From positions 124,001-188,000 of the forward strand of contig NZ_JACZZA010000003.1 of the NCBI RefSeq assembly GCF_014863405.1: 64,000 bases of DNA, given 5' to 3'. This stretch comes from Dyella acidiphila (GTDB lineage Bacteria; Pseudomonadota; Gammaproteobacteria; Xanthomonadales; Rhodanobacteraceae). Of the stretch, positions 27,477-36,050 are shown in pieces (position 1 is the first letter of the stretch; each line of letters starts with the position of its first letter). A program made the position numbers and the translations under genes. The notes below the pieces were generated by a model that was not told where the DNA came from, did not search any database, and saw only the letters and a list, made by a program, of their open reading frames with translations.

Positions 27477-28364
27477 ATGGGTCAGCAGCACGACATTTAT
27501 TACGTACCGAGCAAGAGCCAGTGGCCGATCGTGGCCGCCGTGGTCATGTTCCTCACCGTGTTCGGCGCGGCGCACTGGCTGAATGCCGAACCGGGCGAGG
27601 CGGGCTTCGGCAAGACGCTGCTGCTGATCGGCTTCATCGGCATCCTCGGCATGTTCTTCGGCTGGTTCCGCTCGGTGATCCACGAGTCGATGGCCGGCCG
27701 CTACAACAGCCAGGTGGACCGCTCGTTCCGCATGGGCATGATGTGGTTCATCTTCTCCGAAGTGATGTTCTTCGGTGCCTTCTTCGGCGCGCTGTTCTAT
27801 GTGCGCATGTTCTCGGTGCCGTGGCTGGGCGGCTATGGCCACGGCGTGCTTACGCACCAGTTCCTGTGGAGCGACTACGCGGCTTCGTGGGGCAACGGCG
27901 GCGGCAACGGCCCGGGACATGTCGGCGGCGACTTCGAGACGGTGGCGCCGTGGGGCCTGCCGCTGATCAATACGCTGATCCTGCTCAGCTCCAGCGTGAC
28001 CGTGACGATCGCGCACCATGCGTTGAAGGCCGGTCATCGCGGCAAGGTGCTGCTGTTCCTGGGCGTGACCGTGTTGCTGGGCGCGGGCTTCCTGTTCTGC
28101 CAGGCGCACGAGTATGCAGAGGCGTACAAGGAACTGAACCTCACCCTGGGCAGCGGCGTGTATGGCTGCACCTTCTTCATGCTTACCGGCTTCCACGGCC
28201 TGCATGTGACGCTGGGTACGATCATGCTGGCGATCATCTGGCTGCGCGTGCTGGCCGGCCACTTCAGCAAGGAACATCACTTCGGTTTCGAGGCGGTGGC
28301 CTGGTATTGGCACTTTGTGGATGTGGTGTGGCTGGGGCTCTTCATGTTCGTCTACATTCTCTGA
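27477..28364 (+). CDS. coxC: Cytochrome c oxidase subunit III
   Basis: 295 aa, seven-helix subunit III. Recognised by the N-terminal YYVPSKSQWP, HEYAEAYKEL with the conserved glutamate, TGFHGLHVTLG and the C-terminal FEAVAWYWHFVDVVWLGLF signature. It stabilises the catalytic core and the proton uptake path. It ends 22 bp before a strong bidirectional terminator, so coxBAC forms a transcriptional unit separate from SURF1-ctaAB. Confidence 0.95.
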   Translation: MGQQHDIYYVPSKSQWPIVAAVVMFLTVFGAAHWLNAEPGEAGFGKTLLLIGFIGILGMFFGWFRSVIHESMAGRYNSQVDRSFRMGMMWFIFSEVMFFGAFFGALFYVRMFSVPWLGGYGHGVLTHQFLWSDYAASWGNGGGNGPGHVGGDFETVAPWGLPLINTLILLSSSVTVTIAHHALKAGHRGKVLLFLGVTVLLGAGFLFCQAHEYAEAYKELNLTLGSGVYGCTFFMLTGFHGLHVTLGTIMLAIIWLRVLAGHFSKEHHFGFEAVAWYWHFVDVVWLGLFMFVYIL

Positions 28365-28386
28365 GCCCGCATTGTTCGAGGGAATG

Positions 28387-28414
28387 AAAAAGCCCGCCTT
28401 TCGGCGGGCTTTTT
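28387..28414. terminator. Bidirectional terminator after coxC
   Basis: AAAAAGCCCGCC (28387-28398), TTTC loop, GGCGGGCTTTTT (28403-28414): a perfect 12-bp stem with A and T tracts on either side, usable for coxC (plus) and for the opposed DUF2909 gene (minus). Confidence 0.9.
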
Positions 28415-28415
28415 A

Positions 28416-28499
28416 CGTAGGTTGGGTTAGCGCAGCGTAACCCAACGATGCCGCTACGAAGATGGATCGTTGGGTTACGCTGCGCTAACCCAACCTACG
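28416..28499. repeat. 84-bp palindromic repeat, copy 1
   Basis: Terminal arms CGTAGGTTGGGTTAGCGCAG and their inverted complement ending CCTACG flank a short core, giving a near-perfect 84-bp palindrome. A copy with two core differences lies at 55942-56025 and a degenerate one at 43679-43774. Confidence 0.85.
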
Positions 28500-28563
28500 C
28501 ATGTTTCCGTTGCGCTCAAAGGTCGCAACCCAGGCGTATGCCAAACCGGCCCGCTACAATTCG

Positions 28564-28779
28564 TTACTGCCCCACACCATGGGGATGTATCCAGCCCATC
28601 TTGATCCCGACAATCACCAAGGCAATCAGCAGCAGCGAAAAGCTGATGCGCCGGGTCAGCGCCCAGACGGTGCGCTTGCTGTTGTCCTTGTCGGTCATCA
28701 TGAAATACAGCGCCTGGCCGAGGTTGAAAATCACCACCAGGAACATGATCACCAGCACGACTTTGTAGATGGTTTCCAC
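28564..28779 (-). CDS. DUF2909 twin-transmembrane protein
   Basis: 71 aa from GTG 28779 with CAGG upstream; no ATG fits the family start. Two helices, VVLVIMFLVVIFNLGQALYFM and ISFSLLLIALVIVGIKMGWI, are joined by the charged loop TDKDNSKRTVWALTRR, the standard pattern of DUF2909 proteins. These are usually encoded opposite the SURF1 gene in oxidase clusters, as here. Proposed only by context to help oxidase assembly. Confidence 0.8.
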   Translation of the reverse strand: METIYKVVLVIMFLVVIFNLGQALYFMMTDKDNSKRTVWALTRRISFSLLLIALVIVGIKMGWIHPHGVGQ

Positions 28780-28838
28780 GTGATTGACCTGAGCAGGCGC
28801 GACATCGCCAGTATAGCCATCCCACCCGGAGCCACTGC

Positions 28839-29567
28839 ATGACGTGGCTGCGGCGCCCGGCGTGGTGGGCGGTGCTGCTGACGCTGGCCGCAGTGCTTGT
28901 TTTCGCGCGTCTTGGCATCTGGCAATTGCATCGTGCCGATTACAAGGAAGCACTTCTGCGACGGTATGCCGCAGCGGCCGGCAGGCCCGCGCAGGACTTC
29001 GCTGCCGTGACAGCCAATCCGGTCGAAGACGGCTATCCGCGTGTGCGCGTGAATGGCCATTACCTGGCCGATCGCCTCTATCTGCTCGACAACCCCAAGC
29101 ACGATGAAATGGGCGGCGTCGAGGTGTATGCGCCGTTCCAGCCGGAGCATGCGAATCAGCTATTGCTGGTCGACCTGGGCTTTTTGCCCGGCAACGGCAG
29201 TGGCAAGGCGCCGCAACTACCGCCCTTGCCGGATGCTGCATTGACGCTGCAAGGGTTGTATCAACCGCCCCCGGGCCATGGCTTTGAAATGGGCGGCGAT
29301 GCGCTGGTACGGCAAGCGCAATGGCCGAAGACCTCGATTTACCTCGACCTGCCGCAGGTCGCCGCGGATCTGCATGCAACGCTTTATCCGCGTGTGCTGG
29401 TGCTGGATGCGGATCCGGCGGCCATCTATGTGCGCGTGCATACGCTGGATCTTTCTTCCATGCCGCCGGCAAGGCATCGTGCGTATGCGTTCCAGTGGTT
29501 CGCGTTTGCGCTGGCGGCGGTCGTGTTGTTTGTCGTTTTGCACCGCAAACGTCGTGGGCAGAATTAA
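28839..29567 (+). CDS. SURF1-family cytochrome oxidase assembly protein
   Basis: 242 aa with the SURF1 architecture: an N-terminal helix (AVLLTLAAVLVFARLGIWQL), a periplasmic domain and a C-terminal helix (FAFALAAVVLFVVLH). The first-helix motif LGIWQLHRADYKEAL and the loop motifs RVRVNGHYL, LLVDLGFLPG and the pre-helix HRAYAFQWFAFAL are characteristic. SURF1 (Shy1) helps insert or hand over heme a to subunit I. It begins after the opposed DUF2909 gene; the promoter must lie in the 59-bp divergent gap. Confidence 0.88.
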   Translation: MTWLRRPAWWAVLLTLAAVLVFARLGIWQLHRADYKEALLRRYAAAAGRPAQDFAAVTANPVEDGYPRVRVNGHYLADRLYLLDNPKHDEMGGVEVYAPFQPEHANQLLLVDLGFLPGNGSGKAPQLPPLPDAALTLQGLYQPPPGHGFEMGGDALVRQAQWPKTSIYLDLPQVAADLHATLYPRVLVLDADPAAIYVRVHTLDLSSMPPARHRAYAFQWFAFALAAVVLFVVLHRKRRGQN

Positions 29568-29620
29568 GCCATGCATCTTTCGACGCGCCCACCTGTAACC
29601 GCATGCCGCATACGCCAGCC

Positions 29621-29696
29621 GTCATCCCGGCGAAGGCCGGGATCCAATGACTTTACGCCGCGCGCGGCGCTGGGTCCCGGCCTTCGCCGCGATGAC
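29621..29696. repeat. REP-like element, GTCATCCCGG variant
   Basis: GTCATCCCGGCGAAGGCCGG (29621-29640) is inverted at the right end as CCGGCCTTCGCCGCGATGAC (29677-29696) around a 36-bp core holding GCCGCGCGCGGC. It lies between SURF1 and the Sco-like gene. Confidence 0.8.
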
Positions 29697-29785
29697 GGTT
29701 TAGGGTGCGAAGCCGGCGTGTTTTTCAAATGTCCCGCAAAGTCCGCAATGACGGCACAGCAGCTTGAAGCTTCACAGGGGTATGC

Positions 29786-30352
29786 ATGAACACTGTTACA
29801 CCAAACCGCCGTTCCAGCCGCCTGAAATTCCTGCTGGTGGTCTTCATTTTCGCCGCACCGATCATCGCCGCCGCACTGCTCAACCTCAGTGGCTGGCAAC
29901 CCACCGGCAAGGCGTACGGCGAGCCGATCCAGCCGCAGCGCAATCTGGATCAGCAGCACGTGCAGATCCGCCTGGCCGATGGCAAGGACTGGCCCTGGCG
30001 CGACAGCTCGCCGCGGCTCACCCTGATCGCCCTGGCCGGCCCGGGCTGCGCCTCCCGCTGTATGGATACGCTGACCAAGATGGCCGCCGCGCGGATCACC
30101 CTCAACAACAACGCCAGCCGCCTGCGCCTGCTCTACGTGGGCCAGCCGCCGGCAGATGCCGCCACCGATGGCATGCAGAACTACTGGGCCCTGGGGACCG
30201 ACGCCGACGACAGCCTTGCGGCCTATCGCCCGGTCGCCGCCGATAGCGTTACCGCGCTGCTGGTGGAGTCGGACGGCACGGCGCTGACCCTGTATCCTGC
30301 CGGCTTCGATCCAAGCGGCCTGCGCAAGGATCTGCAAAAGGTCATTCGTTGA
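29786..30352 (+). CDS. Membrane-anchored Sco-like thioredoxin-fold protein of the oxidase cluster
   Basis: 188 aa; CAGGGG lies five bases before the ATG. One N-terminal helix (FLLVVFIFAAPIIAAALL, residues 15-32) anchors a periplasmic domain. After strand LTLIALAGPG comes C-x3-C in GCASRCMDTL, spaced like the copper-binding CxxxC of Sco proteins, and later TALLVESDGTALTLY resembles the last thioredoxin strands. The conserved distal His of Sco is not seen, so the copper site is incomplete. The gene overlaps ctaA (TGATG) and is a common companion of SURF1 and ctaA; it is probably an assembly factor. Confidence 0.7.
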   Translation: MNTVTPNRRSSRLKFLLVVFIFAAPIIAAALLNLSGWQPTGKAYGEPIQPQRNLDQQHVQIRLADGKDWPWRDSSPRLTLIALAGPGCASRCMDTLTKMAAARITLNNNASRLRLLYVGQPPADAATDGMQNYWALGTDADDSLAAYRPVAADSVTALLVESDGTALTLYPAGFDPSGLRKDLQKVIR

Positions 30353-31509
30353 TGTCTGTGCGTATACGCAAAATCGTGCCGTATCTGGCCGTTTTGGCGG
30401 CGGTGTTCGCCTTCGGCCTGGTGATGTTCGGTGCGTTTGTCCGGCTCTCCAATGCGGGCCTGTCCTGCCCGGACTGGCCGACCTGCTACGGCCAGGCCAC
30501 CTGGCCGCAGCATGCGCAGGCAGTGGCCCAGGCCGACCAAGCTTTTCCGGATCGCCCGTACGAAGCCGACAAGGCCTGGCGTGAGCAGGTGCATCGCATG
30601 CTGGCCGGCACGCTGGGCGTGCTGGTGCTGCTGCTGGCGTTGATCGCCGCGCGGCGCGAGCGCATCGTGCTGTTGGCCTTGATCGTCAGTGCCGTGTTTG
30701 CGGCAGCCGGCGTCGTGCTTTATCTGCATGGCGAACATCAATGGTCGTCGGGCCTGGCCTTGCTGGCGATTCTGTTGCCGGTCACCGGCGCGCTGTGGTT
30801 GCCCGAGCATGCAGCGCTCAAGATGAGTGTGCTGGCGCTGGCCGTGATCATCTTCCAGGCCATGCTGGGCATGTGGACGGTCACCCTGCTGCTCAAGCCG
30901 ATCGTGGTGATGGGGCATTTGCTGGGCGGCATGAGCACCTTCGGGCTGCTGGCGTATGTCGCGCTGCGCTACATGGGTGTGGGTGCGGCCGACAACAGCC
31001 ATGCATCGCTGCGCCGGCTGGTCGTGTTCGGCATCCTGCTGCTCGCCGCGCAGATCGCGCTCGGCGGCTGGACGTCGGCCAATTACGCCGCGCTGGCCTG
31101 CGGCACCGACTTCCCCACTTGCCTGGGGCAATGGGCGCCGCCCACCGATTTCCACCAGGGTTTCGTGCTGTGGCGCGAGATCGGCGTGAATTACGAAGGC
31201 GGCATTCTCGATATGGCGGCGCGCAGCGCGATCCAGATCGCGCACCGCATCGGCGCGCTGGTGGTGTTCTGCTACCTGAGCTGGCTGGCGTACCGTTTGC
31301 TGCGCGGCGGCTTCCGTTTCGGCGGTATCGCGCTGTTCGTGGTGCTGCTCGCGCAGATCGCGCTGGGTATCAGCAACGTGCATTTCGGCCTGCCGCTGCC
31401 GGTGGCCACCATGCACAACGGCGGCGCCGCGCTGCTGCTGTTTAGCCTGCTGGCGAATTACGCGCGCCTGCAGCCGTGGCGCAGCGACGTCGTGGATGTG
31501 CTCGCATGA
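30352..31509 (+). CDS. ctaA: Heme A synthase (COX15/CtaA)
   Basis: 385 aa, eight helices in two four-helix halves. It hydroxylates the C8 methyl of heme O to give heme A. The typical [21 protein letters not shown] start, the heme-ligating His residues in [27 protein letters not shown] and TMHNGGAAL, and the Cys pair in [14 protein letters not shown] are visible. A TTG three bases earlier could start too; the ATG at 30352 overlapping the upstream stop is preferred. It overlaps ctaB by four bases (ATGA). Confidence 0.93.
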   Translation: MSVRIRKIVPYLAVLAAVFAFGLVMFGAFVRLSNAGLSCPDWPTCYGQATWPQHAQAVAQADQAFPDRPYEADKAWREQVHRMLAGTLGVLVLLLALIAARRERIVLLALIVSAVFAAAGVVLYLHGEHQWSSGLALLAILLPVTGALWLPEHAALKMSVLALAVIIFQAMLGMWTVTLLLKPIVVMGHLLGGMSTFGLLAYVALRYMGVGAADNSHASLRRLVVFGILLLAAQIALGGWTSANYAALACGTDFPTCLGQWAPPTDFHQGFVLWREIGVNYEGGILDMAARSAIQIAHRIGALVVFCYLSWLAYRLLRGGFRFGGIALFVVLLAQIALGISNVHFGLPLPVATMHNGGAALLLFSLLANYARLQPWRSDVVDVLA

Positions 31510-32393
31510 GTCTGATTCGCGAATACATGCAGCTGACCAAGCCGCGCGTGGTGGCATTGCTGGTGTTCTGCGCGGTGATCGGCATGTTCCTCGCCGTGCC
31601 CGGCATTCCGCCATGGCGCGCGCTGCTGTTCGGCACGCTTGGTATCTGGATGGCCTCCGGCTCGGCCGCGGCCTTCAATCATCTGATCGACGAGCGCATC
31701 GACAAGCTGATGGCGCGCACCGCGCGCCGCCCGCTCGCCACCGGCACGCTGAAGCCGCGCCAGGTGCTGGTCTTCGCGATCGTGCTGGGCGTCGTGTCCA
31801 TGCTGATACTGGCCCTGCTGGTGAACGGCCTGACCGCATGGCTCACCTTTGGCGGCCTGATCGGCTATGCGCTGGTCTATACCGCCTATCTGAAGCGCGC
31901 CACGCCGCAGAACATCGTGATCGGCGGCCTGGCCGGCGCGATTCCGCCGGTGCTGGGCTGGACCGCCGTCACCGGCGCGCTGCATCCGTTCGCGCTGCAG
32001 TTGTGCATGATCATCTTCGTATGGACCCCGCCGCACTTCTGGGCGCTGGCGATCTTCCGCCGCGACGATTACGCCCGCGCGGAAATCCCGATGCTGCCGG
32101 TCACCCACGGTGTGCGCTATACGCGCTGGAACATCCTGCTCTACACCATTCTGCTGGTGATCGTGAGCCTGCTGCCATCGATCACCGGCTACAGCGGCCT
32201 GCTCTATGGCGGCGGGGCCGCGGTGCTGGGCGTAGGCTTCCTGTATTACGCAATCCGCATGATGAATCCACCGGACGAATACTTCGCCATGCGTACCTTC
32301 AAGTATTCGATCATCTACCTGATGGCGCTGTTCGCTTTCCTGCTGGCCGACCACTGGCTGGTACCGCCCCTGCTGCTGCAGCCTCCCGCATGA
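31506..32393 (+). CDS. ctaB: Protoheme IX farnesyltransferase (heme O synthase)
   Basis: 295 aa UbiA-superfamily prenyltransferase. It attaches a farnesyl group to heme B to make heme O for CtaA. First Asp-rich motif: [20 protein letters not shown]; second conserved loop: [20 protein letters not shown]; also [11 protein letters not shown] and HGVRYTRWN. About nine membrane helices. ATGA overlap with ctaA shows coupled expression, so SURF1, the Sco-like gene, ctaA and ctaB form one unit. No Sco1/SenC gene follows, unlike in many relatives. Confidence 0.95.
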   Translation: MSLIREYMQLTKPRVVALLVFCAVIGMFLAVPGIPPWRALLFGTLGIWMASGSAAAFNHLIDERIDKLMARTARRPLATGTLKPRQVLVFAIVLGVVSMLILALLVNGLTAWLTFGGLIGYALVYTAYLKRATPQNIVIGGLAGAIPPVLGWTAVTGALHPFALQLCMIIFVWTPPHFWALAIFRRDDYARAEIPMLPVTHGVRYTRWNILLYTILLVIVSLLPSITGYSGLLYGGGAAVLGVGFLYYAIRMMNPPDEYFAMRTFKYSIIYLMALFAFLLADHWLVPPLLLQPPA

Positions 32394-32412
32394 AAAGTTT
32401 CATGACCAAGGC

Positions 32413-32441
32413 TTGACACTTGCGCATCGCAGCATAACAAT
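32413..32441 (+). promoter_or_regulatory. Probable sigma-70 promoter of the mgtA leader
   Basis: A perfect -35 TTGACA (32413-32418) and TAACAA (32435-32440) with a 16-bp spacer lie just after ctaB. Transcription from here would give a leader of roughly 570 nt before the P-type ATPase start. Confidence 0.55.
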
Positions 32442-32502
32442 ACGCGCGCCCACCGGCGCGTCACCGGCCGACCGGGCCTCTGTCCGAACTTAACCAAGGC
32501 AT

Positions 32503-32619
32503 ATGGACGTTTACCCTAGTCGCAACGTCGACATCCGCAAGCATCGGGTGCCGGCATTGCATAACAAGCTGATCGTTCGCGGCAACCGCCAGCGGTTGGC
32601 CGGCGCTTTCCTCGACTAG
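32503..32619 (+). CDS. Short leader reading frame 1 (38 aa)
   Basis: ATG 32503 to TAG 32617-32619, with AAGG three bases before the start. The product begins MDVYPSRNVDIRKHRVPAL and is basic, with no domain or membrane segment. Its position inside the long mgtA leader, after a good promoter and before a hairpin, suggests a sensing leader peptide like MgtL of enteric bacteria, but there is no sequence resemblance I can claim. Translation is unproven. Confidence 0.35.
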   Translation: MDVYPSRNVDIRKHRVPALHNKLIVRGNRQRLAGAFLD

Positions 32620-32638
32620 GGAAGTCCGGCCCGCTCCT

Positions 32639-32658
32639 AACGGTGCCGCGGCACCGTT
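32639..32658 (+). terminator. Terminator- or attenuator-like hairpin in the mgtA leader
   Basis: AACGGTGCCGCGGCACCGTT is a perfect 20-bp palindrome followed by ATTAAGGAG. It sits between the two short leader frames and immediately before the ribosome site of the second. It could terminate transcription early or mask AAGGAG. Confidence 0.45.
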
Positions 32659-32675
32659 ATTAAGGAGATGGGCCC

Positions 32676-32861
32676 ATGAAGCTCCTTCGCGATTTCTTCC
32701 GTCTGCGCACCGCAGGTCGTTCCCCCCTGGCCGCACGCCGTCAGGCCGTGCGCGTCCCGCTGACCGTCACGGTTCCCCAGCCGCTGAGCCCGGCCGCTCG
32801 CCAGCAGCAGGCCGAGCACGCCCGCACGTCCCGTCATCTTCATCTGGTATCTAGCCACTGA
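32676..32861 (+). CDS. Short leader reading frame 2 (61 aa)
   Basis: ATG 32676 with AAGGAG (32661-32666) nine bases upstream, the best ribosome site in this leader. The product is very basic and Pro/Arg/Gln-rich (VRVPLTVTVPQPLSP in the middle, ending HLHLVSSH), without helix or domain. Proline-rich leader peptides regulate Mg2+ transporter genes in enterics through ribosome stalling, so a similar role is possible. Alternatively it is a small independent gene. No homologue is recognised. Confidence 0.45.
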   Translation: MKLLRDFFRLRTAGRSPLAARRQAVRVPLTVTVPQPLSPAARQQQAEHARTSRHLHLVSSH

Positions 32862-32883
32862 TGCGCCGTTGCGAACTGCGCAA

Positions 32884-32932
32884 GGGGTGGCCTCCACCCT
32901 GGCCGCCGATGCGGCCGGGGCGGTATCGCCCC
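32884..32932 (+). promoter_or_regulatory. Three consecutive GC hairpins before mgtA
   Basis: Three perfect six-base stems follow each other almost without a gap: GGGTGG-CCT-CCACCC (32885-32899), GGCCGC-CGAT-GCGGCC (32901-32916) and GGGGCG-GTAT-CGCCCC (32917-32932). No T-run follows, so they are not ordinary terminators. They fill the 155-nt space between leader frame 2 and the ATPase start. Confidence 0.55.
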
Positions 32933-33016
32933 GTGCTCGGGTTGCCATAGCGGAAGCCGGTCGTTCCACACGCTCGTCTCCGTATCGCATGCGACACCTT
33001 TCCACGGAAGCGAGAC

Positions 33017-35683
33017 ATGACCAAGCAATCCCCCCAGGCTGTGCTGGCCAAGGCCGTTAGCAAGACCGTGGCCGCGCCGCCGCGCGTAACCGCGGCGCAG
33101 GATGCGTTCAAGGACAACGACGCCCTGCTGGCTGGCCTGGACACCACCCCGGCGGGCCTGAACGAAGATGAGATCACCGAGCGCCTGTCGCGCGACGGCG
33201 TAAACGAGGTTTCGCACGAAAAGCCGCCGCACTGGACGTTCCAGCTGCTGCGTGCGTTCAAGAACCCGTTCATCATCGTGCTGCTGATCCTGGCGATCGT
33301 GCAGGTGGTGGTGACGCCGGACGATCTGTCCGGCCCGATCATCATCGCCGTGATGGTGGGGATCAGCGTGCTGCTGAGCTTTACCCAGGAATTCCGTTCC
33401 TCGCGGGCAGCTGAAAAGCTCAAGGCGATGGTGCGCAACACCGCCACCGTCACGCGCCGCGCCTCCGACGGGCACAGCGAGCGCATCGAAGTGCCGGTGG
33501 GCGAGCTGGTGATGGGCGATATCGTGCATCTGGCGGCCGGCGACATGGTGCCCGCCGACCTGCGCCTGCTTACCGCCAAGGACCTGTTCATCAGCCAGGC
33601 CATCCTCACCGGCGAATCGCTGCCGGTGGAAAAGGCCGGCCCGGCCCAGGCCCATGCGGTGGAGTCCGGCGCGGAGGGCGTGCAGCAGGGCAATCCGCTC
33701 GACCTGCCCACCATCTGCTACATGGGCACCAACGTGGTCAGCGGCACCGCCGCCGCCGTGGTCGTGGCGACCGGTGCACGCACCTATCTGGGTTCGCTGG
33801 CGCGCAGCATCGTGGGCGAGCGCGTGCAGACCAGCTTCGATCGCGGCGTCAGCAGCGTGAGCTGGCTGTTGATCCGCTTCATGCTGGTGATGGTGCCGGT
33901 GGTGCTGGGCATCCAGTGGTACAAGCACGGCTTCCTCGAGGCGCTGATGTTCGCGCTGTCGGTGGCGGTGGGCCTTACCCCGGAAATGCTGCCGCTGATC
34001 GTCACCGCCAACCTGGCCAAGGGCGCGATGGCGATGTCCAAGCGCAAGGTGGTGGTGAAGCGCCTCAACGCGATCCAGAACTTCGGCGCCATGGACGTGC
34101 TGTGCACCGACAAGACCGGCACCCTCACGCTGGACAAGATCGTGCTGGAGCGTCATCTCGACCTGGACGGCGAAGATTCGGACGACGCGCTGGAATACGG
34201 CTACCTCAACAGCCACTTCCAGACCGGCCTGAAGAACCTGATGGACAAGGCCGTACTGGGGCATCGCGACCTGGAACCGATCGTCCAGCGCTATCGCGTG
34301 GTGGACGAAATTCCGTTCGACTTCCAGCGTCGCCGCATGTCGGTGGTGCTGGCCAACGGCGACGGCCGCCACCTGCTGGTGTGCAAGGGCGCGGTGGAAG
34401 AGATGCTGTCGATCTCTTCGATGGAGCGCATCGGCGACGAGATCGTGCCGATGACCGACGAGCGCCGCCGCGAGATCAAGGCGATGACGCGCCGGCTCAA
34501 CGAAGACGGCCTGCGCGTGCTGGTGGTGGCGATCAAGCAGGAAGATCCGCATAACCGCGCCTACGGCGTGGCCGACGAAGCCGGCCTCACCGCCGTCGGC
34601 TGCCTGGCCTTCCTCGATCCGCCCAAGGACACCGCCGCCACCGCCATCGCCGCGCTGCATCACCACGGCGTGGAAGTGAAGGTGATCACCGGCGACAACG
34701 AAGCGGTAACGCGCAAGATCTGCCGCGAAGTGGGCCTGAATGTGGAGCACTCCGCGCAGGGCCGCGATATCGAGCCGCTGGACGACAGCGCGCTGGACGA
34801 GCTGGTCAAGCGCACCACTGTGTTCGCCAAGATGTCGCCGCTGCAGAAGGCGCGCGTGGTGAAGTCGCTGCAGCGCCAGGGCCATACCGTGGGCTTCCTC
34901 GGCGACGGCATCAACGATGCGCCGGCCCTGCGCGAAGCGGATGTGGGCATTTCGGTGGATACCGCCACCGATATCGCCAAGGAATCGGCCGACATCATCT
35001 TGCTGGAAAAGAACCTGATGGTGCTGGAGGAGGGCGTGCTGGAAGGGCGCATCACCTTCGGCAACATCATCAAGTACATCAAGATGACCGCCAGCTCCAA
35101 CTTCGGCAACGTGCTCAGCATGGTGGTGGCCAGCTTCTTCCTGCCGTTCCTGCCGATGTTGCCGCTGCAGGTGCTGGTGCTGAATCTGCTGTACGACATC
35201 TCGCAGCTGTCGATTCCGTTCGACCGCATGGACGAGGAATACCTGCGCAAGCCGCGCAAATGGGATGCCAGCGATATCGGCCGCTTCATGGTGTGGATCG
35301 GACCGACCAGCTCGATCTTCGACATCACCACCTTTGCCTTGCTGTGGTTTGTGTTCGGCGCCAATGGCGAAGCGCATCAGTCGCTGTTCCAGTCGGGCTG
35401 GTTCATCGAGAGCCTGCTGACGCAGACGCTGGTGGTGCACATGATCCGTACGCGCAAGATCCCGTTCCTGCAGAGCGTGGCGGCAGCGCCGGTACTTGGG
35501 CTGACCACGGCGATCATCGTGATCGGCATGATCATTCCGTTTACCGCAGTAGGGACCAAGATCGGCATGGTGCATTTGCCGGGCGAGTACTTCGGCTGGC
35601 TGGCGGTGACGGTGGTGGCTTACTGCATGCTGACGCAGGTGGCGAAGCTGCTGTACATCCGTCGCTATGGGCGCTGGCTCTAA
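33017..35683 (+). CDS. mgtA: Magnesium-translocating P-type ATPase (MgtA/MgtB)
   Basis: 888 aa P-type ATPase of the P3B group. The phosphorylated Asp is D365 in LCTDKTGTLT; also ILTGESLPVEK (actuator TGES), KGAVEEML, GDGINDAPALREADVGIS (hinge) and an ion-site GLTPEMLPLIV in helix 4. The N-terminal extension of about 60 residues is variable. The C-terminal helices FDITTFALLWFVFG and TQTLVVHMIRTRKIPF match MgtA rather than Ca2+ pumps. It imports Mg2+ down its gradient using ATP. It is preceded by a long structured leader (32413-33016), which implies Mg2+-responsive control, and is transcribed alone. Confidence 0.93.
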   Translation: MTKQSPQAVLAKAVSKTVAAPPRVTAAQDAFKDNDALLAGLDTTPAGLNEDEITERLSRDGVNEVSHEKPPHWTFQLLRAFKNPFIIVLLILAIVQVVVTPDDLSGPIIIAVMVGISVLLSFTQEFRSSRAAEKLKAMVRNTATVTRRASDGHSERIEVPVGELVMGDIVHLAAGDMVPADLRLLTAKDLFISQAILTGESLPVEKAGPAQAHAVESGAEGVQQGNPLDLPTICYMGTNVVSGTAAAVVVATGARTYLGSLARSIVGERVQTSFDRGVSSVSWLLIRFMLVMVPVVLGIQWYKHGFLEALMFALSVAVGLTPEMLPLIVTANLAKGAMAMSKRKVVVKRLNAIQNFGAMDVLCTDKTGTLTLDKIVLERHLDLDGEDSDDALEYGYLNSHFQTGLKNLMDKAVLGHRDLEPIVQRYRVVDEIPFDFQRRRMSVVLANGDGRHLLVCKGAVEEMLSISSMERIGDEIVPMTDERRREIKAMTRRLNEDGLRVLVVAIKQEDPHNRAYGVADEAGLTAVGCLAFLDPPKDTAATAIAALHHHGVEVKVITGDNEAVTRKICREVGLNVEHSAQGRDIEPLDDSALDELVKRTTVFAKMSPLQKARVVKSLQRQGHTVGFLGDGINDAPALREADVGISVDTATDIAKESADIILLEKNLMVLEEGVLEGRITFGNIIKYIKMTASSNFGNVLSMVVASFFLPFLPMLPLQVLVLNLLYDISQLSIPFDRMDEEYLRKPRKWDASDIGRFMVWIGPTSSIFDITTFALLWFVFGANGEAHQSLFQSGWFIESLLTQTLVVHMIRTRKIPFLQSVAAAPVLGLTTAIIVIGMIIPFTAVGTKIGMVHLPGEYFGWLAVTVVAYCMLTQVAKLLYIRRYGRWL

Positions 35684-35714
35684 TACACGCATCACGGTGC
35701 GATGCTTTTTTGTG

Positions 35715-35744
35715 CCGTCATTCCCCCATTCGCGGGAATGACGG
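35715..35744. repeat. Short REP hairpin after mgtA
   Basis: CCGTCATTCCC (35715-35725) pairs with GGGAATGACGG (35734-35744). A T-run before the stem and its position 31 bp after the stop suggest it doubles as the transcription end of mgtA. Confidence 0.7.
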
Positions 35745-35775
35745 CTGGCAAGATTTGTTGCACAGGTTCTGTAGC

Positions 35776-35854
35776 TCATTCGTCTTACGGATGAATCTGC
35801 AGCGCCGTTATTTTCAGGAGTGCCACTATGAAAGGCACCATTTCGACGTGTTAG
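35776..35854 (+). pseudogene. Duplicated leader and start of the Na/Pi transporter gene (remnant)
   Basis: This segment parallels the true leader at 35997-36080. Both have a TCATTCG...GATGA/GAATGA hairpin, about 28-30 bases, an AGGAGTGCC ribosome site and ATGAAAGGCACC. Here the frame reads MKGTIST-Cys and stops at TAG (35852-35854), so only eight or nine codons survive. It is probably the relic of a tandem duplication cut down by the REP element that follows at 35867. Confidence 0.6.
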
Positions 35855-35866
35855 TTCTACCGTAAC

Positions 35867-35962
35867 GTCATTCCGGCGCAGGCCGGAAGAGCTTTACAAC
35901 AGCGGATGCTGGTCATCCACGCTTCGCATCCGCCATGGATTCCGGCCTGCGCCGGAATGACG
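35867..35962. repeat. REP-like element, CATTCCGG family, paired arms
   Basis: GTCATTCCGGCGCAGGCCGG (35867-35886) is exactly inverted at 35943-35962, and the 56-bp core has its own GCGGATG/CATCCGC pairing. It separates the duplicated leader from the intact one. Confidence 0.85.
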
Positions 35963-35996
35963 GTGGGGCGAGATTTTTGCTTTGATGTTCTATCGT

Positions 35997-36015
35997 TCAT
36001 TCGTTTTTCGAATGA
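35997..36015 (+). promoter_or_regulatory. Conserved stem-loop upstream of the Na/Pi transporter gene
   Basis: TCATTCG (35997-36003), T5 loop, CGAATGA (36009-36015). The duplicate at 35776-35794 keeps the stem with one change that would still pair as G-T in RNA, which hints at function as an RNA structure or an operator. Confidence 0.4.
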
Positions 36016-36050
36016 GCCATGGCATCGTTTTTTTAAAAGGAGTGCCCGCC

